Notes under the pieces: model-generated
The model's input: the letters and a program-made list of their open reading frames with translations, nothing else
The model's database searches: none
Told to the model about the DNA's origin: nothing
DNA from: Propionibacteriaceae bacterium
Lineage (GTDB): Bacteria > Actinomycetota > Actinomycetes > Propionibacteriales > Propionibacteriaceae
Reading direction: 5' to 3'
DNA: 5,376 nt
Assembly: GCA_030544185.1 (NCBI GenBank)
Contig: JAUNRO010000229.1
Coordinates: 1-5,376 of the forward strand
Position numbers and translations under genes: made by a program
Shown here: one piece after another, positions 1 to 5,376 of the stretch
Layout of the letters: every line of letters starts with the position of its first letter
Position numbering within the stretch: the first letter of the stretch is position 1

Positions 1-187
1 CGGGATAGACGCTGTCGAAGACGAACGGCACGACCGCCACGATCAGGGCGAGCTTGAGCACTGCGGCGGTGAGGTTGATGCGTGCACGGGCCCGGCTGGC
101 CCGCTCGGGCAACAGAAAGATCGTGACGGCGGTGAGCGCGGACACCAGGATCACCACGACGGGCGCGAGAGCGAAGGCGGTGGCCAT
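1..187 (-). CDS. Second MrpD-like antiporter subunit, N-terminal part (runs off the left edge)
   Basis: Reading leftward from an ATG at 187-185 there is an open frame of 62 codons with no stop before the edge. The start overlaps the stop of the preceding mrpD by one base (TGATG) and has a G-rich ribosome site (GGTGGGGG) just upstream. The protein opens MATAFALAPVVV, with one hydrophobic helix at about residues 3-27, a short Arg-rich loop (residues 28-37), then INLTAAVLKLALIV and a second helix ending near FDSVYP. A two-helix start with an 'NL..A.LKL.L' segment is what I recall from extra D-type (NuoL/M/N-like) subunits in split Mrp operons. The antiporter core with its Glu and Lys residues lies outside the window. 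The family call is therefore inferred from this short stretch and from position in the operon. It could instead be another hydrophobic Mrp-linked subunit. Confidence 0.72.
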   Translation of the reverse strand, partial: MATAFALAPVVVILVSALTAVTIFLLPERASRARARINLTAAVLKLALIVAVVPFVFDSVYP

Positions 188-1617
188 CAGCGCACCCCCA
201 CCAGGGTGACGAGTTCGACGGCGCGGAGCCCGAGCACCGTCGAGATCAGCGCGAGGGTGATCGGTGCGAGGAGGTGGCGCCACCCGAGTGGAGGCCACGC
301 GACGTGCTCGTCGGGCTCCTCCATCCCCGCGGCGATCGGACGCAGCAGATAGCCGGCGGAGAGCAGGGTGCCGCCGACGAGGACGATGACGATCCAGTGG
401 GCCCCGGCGCCGCTCGCCGCCGACAACAGCTGCCACTTGCCGATGAACCCGGCGGAGATCGGCAGGCCGATCAGGCTCACCGCGCTCAGTCCCATGGCGA
501 GCAGGAGCGCCGGATGACCGTGCGCGAGCCCGGGGAGGGTGGTGAGCTCATCGGAGCCGCGGAGCTGTTTGAGCGTGCCGGCGCAGAGGAAGAGGGCGGC
601 CTTGGCGAGGGCGTGGGCAACTGCGAGGACGACCATGCCGCTCAGAGCGAGTTCACGCGCGTCGGGGTCGAGCGCGAGGGGGAAGAACAGGAACAGATAG
701 CCGACCTGAGCGACCGTCGAATAGGCCACGACCCGTTTGAGGCCCCGTTGGACCAGCGCCTGCCCGCCGCCCCACAAGACGGCGCCCGCGCCGAGCACAC
801 CGAGCATGAGCCCGACCGTGGGGTCCGGGCCCGTGACGTCGAACCAGAGCCGCAGCAGCACGAACAGCGGCGCCTTCACCACCAGGCCCGAGAGCAGCGG
901 GCTGACGCCGGTGGGCGCGCTGGCGTGGGCGGGCGGGAGCCAGCCGTGCAGCGGGAACAGGGCGCACTTCAGTGCCAAACCGACCGCCGCGATCCCCAGC
1001 GGCCAGACGGCGGGAATGCCTGAGTCGGCCCAGCGCTGGCCGGCGAGGTGCATGTCGAGGCTCCCGGTGCCGGCATAGACGAGGCCGAGGGCGACCAGGA
1101 AGAGCAGCGAGCCGAGAACCGCGACGAGGAGATAGCGCAGGGCCGGCTCCCAGGCCCCGCGCCCACCGAGGGCCACCAGTCCGACTGCCGCGAGCCCGAC
1201 GACCTCGAGCCCGACATAGGCGTTGAACAGGTCGCCCGTGATGAAGACCGCGTGGAGTCCCGCGACGAGCAGGAGGGTGAGCGGCCAGAAGGCCGGCGGG
1301 TGGTCGTCGAGGGCGGCCGCGTGAGCCGCGACGAGACCGCTGACCACGAGTGTCAGCAGCACAAACACCATGCTCAGCCCGTCGACCCGGACCACGATCC
1401 CGAGCGGTGGGTCCCACCCGCCGAGAGCCTGTTCGACGGTGCCGTGGGTCGCGACGACGACGGCCAGGCAGACCGCCGGCACGGCGACGGCGACCAGCCC
1501 CGCCAGGGTGAGCACGGGCCGGATCCGGTCCGGGACGAGCCACGCGACGACCGCGAGCAGCAACGGTGCGAACACGAGCGGTGCGATCAGCAGCGGAGCC
1601 ACCGCTACCGCACTCAT
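187..1617 (-). CDS. mrpD: Mrp/Mnh cation:proton antiporter subunit D (proton-translocating NuoL/M/N-like)
   Basis: A 476-residue, very hydrophobic protein, close to the usual MrpD length of about 490-500, with some 14 predicted membrane helices. It belongs to the Proton_antipo_M family shared with complex I subunits NuoL, NuoM and NuoN. The hallmark ionisable residues are visible. The TM5-type Glu is E138 in LFNAYVGLEVVG. The TM7-type Lys is K217 in ALKCALFPLHGWLPPAH, and the TM8 Lys is K248 in LVVKAPLF. H335 and K339 lie in AHALAKAALF, and K394 is in the broken-helix region AGFIGKWQLL. These form the buried proton path in the family, so the subunit looks fully functional. It would couple cation export to proton entry in the cytoplasmic membrane. 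The ATG overlaps the mrpC stop as ATGA, and the stop overlaps the next antiporter gene by one base. Annotation as an NADH dehydrogenase subunit is a common mislabel, excluded here by the Mrp neighbours. Confidence 0.93.
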   Translation of the reverse strand: MSAVAVAPLLIAPLVFAPLLLAVVAWLVPDRIRPVLTLAGLVAVAVPAVCLAVVVATHGTVEQALGGWDPPLGIVVRVDGLSMVFVLLTLVVSGLVAAHAAALDDHPPAFWPLTLLLVAGLHAVFITGDLFNAYVGLEVVGLAAVGLVALGGRGAWEPALRYLLVAVLGSLLFLVALGLVYAGTGSLDMHLAGQRWADSGIPAVWPLGIAAVGLALKCALFPLHGWLPPAHASAPTGVSPLLSGLVVKAPLFVLLRLWFDVTGPDPTVGLMLGVLGAGAVLWGGGQALVQRGLKRVVAYSTVAQVGYLFLFFPLALDPDARELALSGMVVLAVAHALAKAALFLCAGTLKQLRGSDELTTLPGLAHGHPALLLAMGLSAVSLIGLPISAGFIGKWQLLSAASGAGAHWIVIVLVGGTLLSAGYLLRPIAAGMEEPDEHVAWPPLGWRHLLAPITLALISTVLGLRAVELVTLVGVR

Positions 1618-1940
1618 CGCGCGCCGTCCCCGCCGTCAGGACCCGGCGCCGGCTCGGCGTCCTCCTGCTGCTCCGCGATCCCGGACACCAGCCGGGTCAG
1701 CACCAGTCCCACGCCCGTGACGGCGACGGTGATGACGATGCCGGTGAGAGCGAGCGCGTGGGGCACCGGGTCGGCGGTGTCGCCGCGGCCGGCGATGGCC
1801 ACGAGCAGGACGAGAGCACCGGCGCTGGTGATGTTGAGCGCGAGCAGGCGGACGATCCAGTCGCGCGAGGCGGCGAGCCGGGCGAGGCCGAGCAGGATCA
1901 GCACCCCGCCCACCAGGACGAACCATGTCGACTGGGTCAT
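1614..1940 (-). CDS. mrpC: Mrp/Mnh antiporter subunit C (NuoK-like)
   Basis: A 108-residue protein with three hydrophobic helices (about residues 5-20, 28-50 and 63-86). MrpC is the homologue of complex I subunit NuoK. The signature is DPVPHALALTGIVI at about residues 57-70, matching the family pattern 'DP.PQAL.LTAIVI'. It sits in the membrane arm beside MrpD and helps form the hydrophilic axis. After the third helix comes a polar, acidic tail of about 20 residues (EQQEDAEPAPGPDGG) that is probably disordered and cytoplasmic. The ATG at 1940 overlaps the stop of the fused B gene (ATGA). A GAGGTGG ribosome site lies about 8 bases upstream, so the start is secure. The stop overlaps the mrpD start by four bases. 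Only the tail is unusual. Confidence 0.93.
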   Translation of the reverse strand: MTQSTWFVLVGGVLILLGLARLAASRDWIVRLLALNITSAGALVLLVAIAGRGDTADPVPHALALTGIVITVAVTGVGLVLTRLVSGIAEQQEDAEPAPGPDGGDGAR

Positions 1941-2875
1941 CGGTCACCCACCTCGGCGGTCTCCGCGGCGGTCGCGGGTCGCACGCGGCCGACCACGGTG
2001 ACGAGAACCGCGAGGCTGACTGCGATCGACAGAGTCAGCGCGGTCTCGAGCGCCACAATGGTCGCGCTTGCGGCTGCGGGTGGGAGGGCGAGCCAGGCAC
2101 CGAGGGGTGCGCCGAGGGTGGCGACCGCCAGGAAGGAGAGCAGGCCGCCGGCGGCCCACGCCGCGACCACGCCCGGACGGGGTCGGAGGCGGCCGGTGAC
2201 CCGGACCAGGAGCAGGGCGCCGGCGAGGACGGCGGCGCCCTGGAACGCGCCGCCGGGCAGGGCGGAGCCTGCGAACAGGAACCATCCTGCCGCGACGACC
2301 ACGACCGGGAGGACGCGGGGGACGAAGGCCGCCACCAGCGGGTTGGGGGCCGATCGCGAACGTCCGGGCGACCGCGAGAGGCGCGCCGGCGCCAGGGCGA
2401 CCGCGACGACGACGGCGGCGAAGAGAACGGCGATCTCGAGCAGGGTGTCGTAGGCGCGGAAGGCCAGCAGCACGGCGGTCACCGGATGGGCGACGCCACT
2501 GTCCGGCATCGCCCCCTCGACCACCGGTCCCAGGCCCGCCGCCGGAGCATCCTCGGCGACGCGCGCGAAGACCGGCAACAGCACCGCCGCGGTGAGGAGC
2601 ACCAGCCCCGTCCCCGCCCACCACAGCCGGCGGGAGGCGCGGGCGGCCTCAGCCTGCTCCCTGGTGATCGCCTCGATGAACAGCGCCCCCGTCACCCCGG
2701 TGCCGAGGGCGGCCTCGGCGAGGGCGATGTCCGGGGCGCCCAGGACGGCCCACAGCGTCGCCAGGACGACGCCGAACACCAGGAAGGCGACCGCCGCGGC
2801 CAGTCGGGGGGCTGCCAGCACGACCACCGCGGCCCCGATCACGGTGAGGCCGATCACCGAGTCGAGGGCGGTCAT
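1937..2875 (-). CDS. Fused Mrp subunit: DUF4040/MbhD + MbhE-like + MnhB domains
   Basis: A 312-residue membrane protein combining pieces that are separate, or part of MrpA, elsewhere. Residues 1-75 are a DUF4040/MbhD-type domain with three helices and the signature APDIALAEAALGTGVTGAL (47-65). Residues 85-165 look like the MbhE-type segment, with a first helix, a periplasmic-type loop rich in Ala/Pro, then AFRAYDTLLEIAVL (138-151) including E147. Residues 185-297 are an MnhB domain of four helices with ALPGGAFQGAAVLAGA (205-220) and E277 in a late helix. In Bacillus-type systems the first two belong to the C-terminal part of MrpA and the last is MrpB. Here they form one polypeptide and MrpA's large antiporter domain is absent. 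It should anchor MrpC/D to the F/G side of the complex. A strong GGGAGG lies 7 bases before the ATG, which overlaps the mrpG stop. The B-subunit assignment is solid, and the domain borders are estimates. Confidence 0.9.
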   Translation of the reverse strand: MTALDSVIGLTVIGAAVVVLAAPRLAAAVAFLVFGVVLATLWAVLGAPDIALAEAALGTGVTGALFIEAITREQAEAARASRRLWWAGTGLVLLTAAVLLPVFARVAEDAPAAGLGPVVEGAMPDSGVAHPVTAVLLAFRAYDTLLEIAVLFAAVVVAVALAPARLSRSPGRSRSAPNPLVAAFVPRVLPVVVVAAGWFLFAGSALPGGAFQGAAVLAGALLLVRVTGRLRPRPGVVAAWAAGGLLSFLAVATLGAPLGAWLALPPAAASATIVALETALTLSIAVSLAVLVTVVGRVRPATAAETAEVGDR

Positions 2876-3177
2876 GGCGAGCCCTCCCGATGACCTGCGA
2901 GCAGCGTCGCCGTCAGTGCCGCGGCGCCCAGCGCGAGGGCCCAGATCAACACCAGCTTCGCCCCCGCCAGCACGGGGACCTGGGGCAGCAGACCGAGGAC
3001 GATCAGACCGAGCCCCAGGGTGTCGGCCTTGGTGAGCGCATGGAGCCGCGTCCGCAGGTCACCGAACCGCAGCAGGCCGATGGTCCCGACGGTGAAGAAG
3101 AAGCAGCCGAGCGGAACGAGGACGATCGTGATCAGATCACCCAGCATCGTGACCACGCTGTCCACCCGACGGTGCAC
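2872..3177 (-). CDS. mrpG: Mrp/Mnh antiporter subunit G
   Basis: A small membrane protein of 91-101 residues with three hydrophobic segments. The MnhG/PhaG family signature is clear: FFFTVGTIGLLRFGDLRTRL (26-45 from the GTG at 3177), followed directly by HALTKADTLGLGLIVLG (46-62). It is an accessory subunit needed for assembly or function of the antiporter. The start is uncertain. The longest frame opens with GTG at 3177 and overlaps mrpF by 41 bases. GTG codons at 3165 and 3156 and an ATG at 3147 (MLGDLITIVL) are alternatives. The ATG gives 91 residues and an 11-base overlap, and starts close to the first helix, so it is at least as likely. The stop overlaps the fused B gene as ATGA. The charged residues of the conserved RxRLHALTKAD loop are all present. 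Confidence 0.92.
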   Translation of the reverse strand: MHRRVDSVVTMLGDLITIVLVPLGCFFFTVGTIGLLRFGDLRTRLHALTKADTLGLGLIVLGLLPQVPVLAGAKLVLIWALALGAAALTATLLAGHREGSP

Positions 3178-3454
3178 GATTCCGGTCGACCACCTGCTCC
3201 GCCCGGATGCGCACCACCACGATCACCAGGGTCAGCGCGCAGATGGCCAGGGCCGCGTCCCGCAGGGCCGGCTCGGCGAATCGCACGGAGGCGAGCACCA
3301 AGAACGCGATGCCGGACGTGCCGGCCAGCACCACACCGGTGAGCCGGTCGCGGTCAGTCGGACCGAGAAAGACCCGGATCAGGCTGCCGAGCATGTTGAG
3401 TGACAGCACCACCAGCGCAAGCGTCAGGGCTCCACCGCTCACCGATTCGACCAC
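3137..3454 (-). CDS. mrpF: Mrp/Mnh antiporter subunit F, first gene of the operon
   Basis: A small membrane protein with three helices (about residues 8-26, 38-56 and 63-81) and a polar C-terminal tail. The MrpF signature follows helix 1: IRVFLGPTDRDRLTG (26-40). The continuation LAGTSGIAFLVLA and PALRDAALAI fits the F subunits that accompany split-MrpA operons. MrpF is an accessory subunit of the cation/proton antiporter. I chose the GTG at 3454, giving 105 residues. It puts the first helix near the N terminus and has AGGG 8 bases upstream. A GTG at 3442 (101 residues) is the alternative. The frame stays open up to 3604, but that extension is Pro/Arg-rich, matches no MrpF feature and overlaps the divergent peptidase start, so I reject it. 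The acidic residue often found shortly after the DR of this motif is a Val here (residue 42). The tail overlaps mrpG, so the two are coupled. No mrpE precedes it. Confidence 0.88.
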   Translation of the reverse strand: MVESVSGGALTLALVVLSLNMLGSLIRVFLGPTDRDRLTGVVLAGTSGIAFLVLASVRFAEPALRDAALAICALTLVIVVVRIRAEQVVDRNRAPSGGQRGHDAG

Positions 3455-3461
3455 TCGCCCA

Positions 3462-3467
3462 ACCCTA
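3462..3467 (-). promoter_or_regulatory. Candidate -10 element for the mrp operon
   Basis: On the minus strand TAGGGT fits the actinobacterial -10 pattern TANNNT. It ends 7 bases before the GTG at 3454, which is the spacing expected if the transcript begins at the start codon (leaderless). No convincing -35 is seen, which is common in this group. The AGGG within it could alternatively serve as a ribosome site for the same GTG, in which case the promoter lies elsewhere. The site is weak and inferred. Confidence 0.28.
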
Positions 3468-3484
3468 CTGAGACGACAAAGCTC

Positions 3485-3490
3485 TATGCT
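3485..3490 (+). promoter_or_regulatory. Candidate -10 element for the M16 peptidase operon
   Basis: TATGCT fits TANNNT and lies in the most A/T-rich part of the divergent region. Transcription from it would start near 3497, giving a leader of about 97 bases before the ATG at 3594. That leader would contain the whole inverted repeat 3515-3551. No good -35 is visible. The assignment is tentative. Confidence 0.27.
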
Positions 3491-3514
3491 CCTTTGTCTG
3501 CCTTTAGCGCACGT

Positions 3515-3551
3515 CCCCGGTCCCCGTGGATGAGCGGGTGTGGGACCGGGG
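3515..3551. repeat. Perfect 10-bp inverted repeat in the divergent region
   Basis: CCCCGGTCCC at 3515-3524 and its exact reverse complement GGGACCGGGG at 3542-3551 are separated by 17 bases. The flanking bases do not extend the pairing. It could be an operator with two half-sites about 27 bp apart centre to centre, serving either divergent unit. It could also be a stem in the leader RNA of the peptidase transcript if that starts to the left of it. A terminator role is unlikely, because no gene ends here and no T-run follows on either strand. The repeat is seen directly, and its function is unknown. Confidence 0.6.
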
Positions 3552-3593
3552 CGGAGGGGCACGGAGCGCGCGGCGTTGCCCCGATGTGATTCG

Positions 3594-4892
3594 ATGGCCC
3601 GCATGGACGCTGGCTATCCGATCCACGACACCCGCCTGGACAATGGACTGCGGGTGATCGTCAGTCCTGACCAGCTGGCCCCCGTGGTCGCGGTGAACCT
3701 GTGGTATGACGTGGGTTCCCGCCACGAGGAGCCGGGCCGCACCGGCTTCGCCCACCTCTTCGAGCACCTGATGTTCCAAGGCTCCGCCCATGTGGAATCG
3801 GGACAGCACATCGCACTCATGCAGTCCGCCGGTGCGTCGGTGAACGCCACCACCTGGTTCGACCGGACCAACTATTTCGAGGCCCTGCCCACCGGTGGGC
3901 TCGAACTAGCGCTGTGGCTCGAGGCCGACCGGATGGCGCACCTGCTCGACGCACTCGGACAGGAGAACCTCGACAACCAACGGGAGGTCGTCAAGGAGGA
4001 GAAGCGCCAGCGCTATGACAACGTCCCCTACGGCGACGTGATGGAGCGACTGGTCGCGCTCACCTTTCCCGCCGACCATCCTTATGGCCACACCACCATC
4101 GGGTCGATGGCGGACCTGGACGCGGCCAGCCTGGACTATGTCCACCACTTCTTCCGGACCCACTACCTGCCCAACAATTGCGTGCTGACGCTGGCCGGGG
4201 ACGTCACCCCCGAGCGCGGTCTCGCGCTGGCCGAGCGCTACTTCGGTCACATCCCCGCCGGGAAGCTGCCACCCCCGCCACCGGAGCCCGATCTGGGACC
4301 GATCGCTGGTGTGCCGCGGGAGGAGACCAGCGCGCCCGTGCCCGCCGACGCGGCGTACTTCTCCTGGCGACTCCCGCCCCTGGGCACTCGCGCCATCGAC
4401 GCGGTCGACCTGGCGCTGTCGATCCTCGGTGGGACCCAGACGAGCCGGCTGCACCGCGCACTCGTGCGCGAGGCCGAACTCGCCGTCAACGCGGGCTCCT
4501 CCGCCCTGCAGCTGATCGGCGGCCACTCGTTCGGGTTCGCCTCCGCCCGCGCCCGCGACGGCGTCGCACTGGCAGCGGTGGAGGACGCGATGGTCGCGGA
4601 GCTGGCCCGGTTCGCCGAGGACGGTCCGACGGAAGAAGAGGTACGCCGGGCGCACGCCCAGTTCGAGCGCGGGTGGTTGCAGGCGATGGCGCGGCTGGAG
4701 ACCCGGGCGGACCAGATCTCCGCCGCGGCGACCCTGCTCGATGATCCGAACCGGATCAATACCCGCGTCGACGAGGTTGGCGACATCGGCGCCGAGGAGA
4801 TCCGGGACGCGGCCGCCGCCTATCTCGCTCCCGATCAGCGCGCCACGCTGCTCTATCGTCAACAGGCCGCGGAAGTCGAGGAGACCCGATGA
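3594..4892 (+). CDS. M16 family zinc metallopeptidase, catalytic subunit (M16B type)
   Basis: A protein of about 432 residues, the normal length of a one-unit M16B peptidase (two M16 domains). Numbering from the ATG at 3594, the inverted zinc motif is HLFEH at 54-58, within GRTGFAHLFEHLMFQGS. The third ligand is the Glu near 136 in QREVVKEEKRQRYDN. HPYGHTTIGSMADL (162-175) and HYLPNN (190-195) are further family landmarks. The C-terminal domain carries SILGGTQTSRLHRALVREAEL, the usual subunit-contact segment. The first residues show no signal peptide, so it is probably cytoplasmic and degrades peptides or short unfolded polypeptides. The start is not certain. ATG 3594 and ATG 3603 lack a good ribosome site. 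TTG 3576 has GGAG 9 bases upstream, and an in-frame GTG exists at 3540. The stop overlaps the next gene as ATGA, and the pair should form a heterodimer. Confidence 0.93.
   Translation: MARMDAGYPIHDTRLDNGLRVIVSPDQLAPVVAVNLWYDVGSRHEEPGRTGFAHLFEHLMFQGSAHVESGQHIALMQSAGASVNATTWFDRTNYFEALPTGGLELALWLEADRMAHLLDALGQENLDNQREVVKEEKRQRYDNVPYGDVMERLVALTFPADHPYGHTTIGSMADLDAASLDYVHHFFRTHYLPNNCVLTLAGDVTPERGLALAERYFGHIPAGKLPPPPPEPDLGPIAGVPREETSAPVPADAAYFSWRLPPLGTRAIDAVDLALSILGGTQTSRLHRALVREAELAVNAGSSALQLIGGHSFGFASARARDGVALAAVEDAMVAELARFAEDGPTEEEVRRAHAQFERGWLQAMARLETRADQISAAATLLDDPNRINTRVDEVGDIGAEEIRDAAAAYLAPDQRATLLYRQQAAEVEETR
4878..4883 (+). promoter_or_regulatory. Ribosome binding site of the second M16 gene
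   Basis: GAGGAG lies 5 bases before the ATG at 4889, inside the end of the first peptidase gene. Together with the ATGA overlap it fixes the start of the downstream gene and suggests coupled, near-equal production of both subunits. Confidence 0.6.
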
Positions 4893-5376
4893 GTCCAGTG
4901 AGCACCCGTCCCGCCCTGCAGCCGCCGGCGCCGTGGTCCTATCCGAAGGCCGAGGAGCACACTCTGTCCAACGGGGTGCGCGTGCTCGTGCATCGCGTGC
5001 CCGGGCAGCTGGTCGCCTCCGCCACCATGGTCCTCGACCTGCCGCTGCATCTGGAGGACCCCGCCGTCGAGGGCGTCGCCACGATCTGTGCGCGGGTCCT
5101 CGATGAGGGGACCCACAGCCATCCCGGCGATCGGTTCGCGGAGGTGCTGGAAACCGAGGGGGCGTCGTTCGGGGCCAATCAGGGCTTCTCGGGGCTGCAG
5201 GCGATGCTCGACGTGCCGATGACCCGGTTCGCCCCGGCGCTGGAATTGCTCGCGGACGCGGTCCGCGGCCCGGAGCTGCGGGATGCGGACTGTGGCCGCC
5301 ATGTCGCACTGCGCCTGGCCGAGCTGGAGCAGCAGCGCGCCAACTCCGCGCAGTGGGCGTCCTGGGCGTTCCGGGG
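4889..5376 (+). CDS. M16 family protein, non-catalytic partner subunit (runs off the right edge)
   Basis: An open frame of 162 codons from the ATG at 4889, cut by the right edge. The fold signature is present: an Ala/Pro-rich start, WSYPKAEEHTLSNGVRVLVH (16-35) as the first strands, then GVATICARVLDEGT (62-75). The last segment aligns with GFAHLFEHLMFQGS of the upstream protein, so H-x-x-E-H becomes T65-I-C-A68-R69. All three zinc-site positions there are lost. The ending LDEGT in place of L/MFxGT is typical of inactive M16 partners. ETEGASFGANQGFSGL (88-103) matches the strand region that follows. Known two-gene M16B enzymes pair one zinc subunit with one such partner, which supplies substrate-binding Arg/Tyr residues near its C terminus. 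That part is outside the window, so the Arg/Tyr pair cannot be checked. No signal peptide is visible. Confidence 0.9.
   Translation, partial: MSPVSTRPALQPPAPWSYPKAEEHTLSNGVRVLVHRVPGQLVASATMVLDLPLHLEDPAVEGVATICARVLDEGTHSHPGDRFAEVLETEGASFGANQGFSGLQAMLDVPMTRFAPALELLADAVRGPELRDADCGRHVALRLAELEQQRANSAQWASWAFR

Larger units (their letters stand above)
3455..3593. promoter_or_regulatory. Divergent intergenic control region between mrp operon and M16 genes
   Basis: About 140 bp separate the chosen mrpF start from the chosen peptidase start. The operon-like packing on both sides means the promoters of both units should lie here. The stretch 3466-3510 is noticeably richer in A/T than its surroundings, and the right half is very G-rich. 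It holds the candidate -10 elements and the inverted repeat listed separately. No small open frame with a recognisable product was seen. That it is a control region is inferred from gene layout. Confidence 0.7.

Noticed and set aside
1048..2001. 317-codon plus-strand frame opposite mrpD and mrpC
   Set aside because: It has low-complexity charged composition, no motifs and no ribosome site, and lies entirely opposite real genes.
1925..2893. 322-codon plus-strand frame opposite the fused B gene
   Set aside because: Its composition (runs of Arg, Gly, Asp, Gln, His) is that of a reverse-strand shadow, and the minus-strand frame encodes a motif-bearing Mrp subunit.
1..3454. Membrane-bound hydrogenase or complex I (NADH dehydrogenase) operon
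   Set aside because: The domain order resembles MBH modules, but no hydrogenase or iron-sulphur subunit is visible. F, G, B and C subunits with two D-type proteins fit an Mrp antiporter better. Sequence beyond the left edge would settle it.
3515..3551. Inverted repeat as an intrinsic terminator
   Set aside because: No gene ends here on either strand, and no T-rich tract follows either arm.
3540..3593. N-terminal extension of the M16 peptidase from GTG 3540
   Set aside because: The extra residues (GPGRRGTERAALPRCDS) are composition-driven and start inside the inverted-repeat region with no ribosome site. Family members usually begin close to the 'YPIHDTRLDNGLRV' strand. TTG 3576 remains possible.
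3455..3604. N-terminal extension of MrpF up to 3604
   Set aside because: It would add about 50 Pro/Arg/His-rich residues unlike any MrpF, and would run across the divergent promoter region into the peptidase start.
3906..5309. 467-codon open frame on the minus strand covering both M16 genes
   Set aside because: It is antisense to two clearly recognisable peptidases. Its product is Arg/Pro/Gly-rich with no family motif, and such frames are expected opposite GC-rich genes with strong third-position bias.

Overview
The window is a very GC-rich piece of bacterial chromosome. Third codon positions are almost all G or C, GTG starts are used, and genes are packed with 1-4 base overlaps, which points to a high-GC actinobacterium. 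The genus cannot be fixed from the sequence, so this placement is an inference from composition and style.

Left two thirds (about 1-3454, minus strand, read right to left): a multi-subunit Mrp/Mnh-type monovalent cation/proton antiporter operon. The order is mrpF, mrpG, a fused mrpB-like gene, mrpC, mrpD, then the first 62 codons of a second mrpD-like gene that leaves the left edge. Four junctions overlap by 1-4 bases (ATGA or TGATG), so the genes are almost certainly one translationally coupled transcript. The B-type gene joins a DUF4040/MbhD-like domain, an MbhE-like segment and an MnhB domain. In a Bacillus-type system the first two lie in the C-terminal part of MrpA. There is no full-length MrpA here and no mrpE before mrpF. 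The layout resembles the split-MrpA arrangement of Mbh/Mrp modules, with extra D-type subunits in place of the MrpA antiporter domain. The complex would exchange Na+ (or K+/Li+) for protons across the membrane, for pH and salt homeostasis.

Divergent intergenic region (about 3455-3593): about 140 bp holding a perfect 10-bp inverted repeat (3515-3524 / 3542-3551) and a possible back-to-back pair of -10 elements. It should carry the promoters of both flanking units.

Right third (3594-5376, plus strand): two M16 metallopeptidase genes overlapping by ATGA. The first has the full zinc site (HLFEH plus a downstream Glu). The second, cut by the right edge, has TICAR where HxxEH should be, so it is the non-catalytic partner. 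This is the usual active/inactive two-subunit M16B arrangement, and neither protein shows a signal peptide.

No RNA genes, mobile elements, CRISPR arrays or clear terminators were seen. The window is mostly recognisable housekeeping-type content. The points worth a second look are the Mrp subunit composition, the fused B subunit and the divergent control region. I found no convincing wholly new system.
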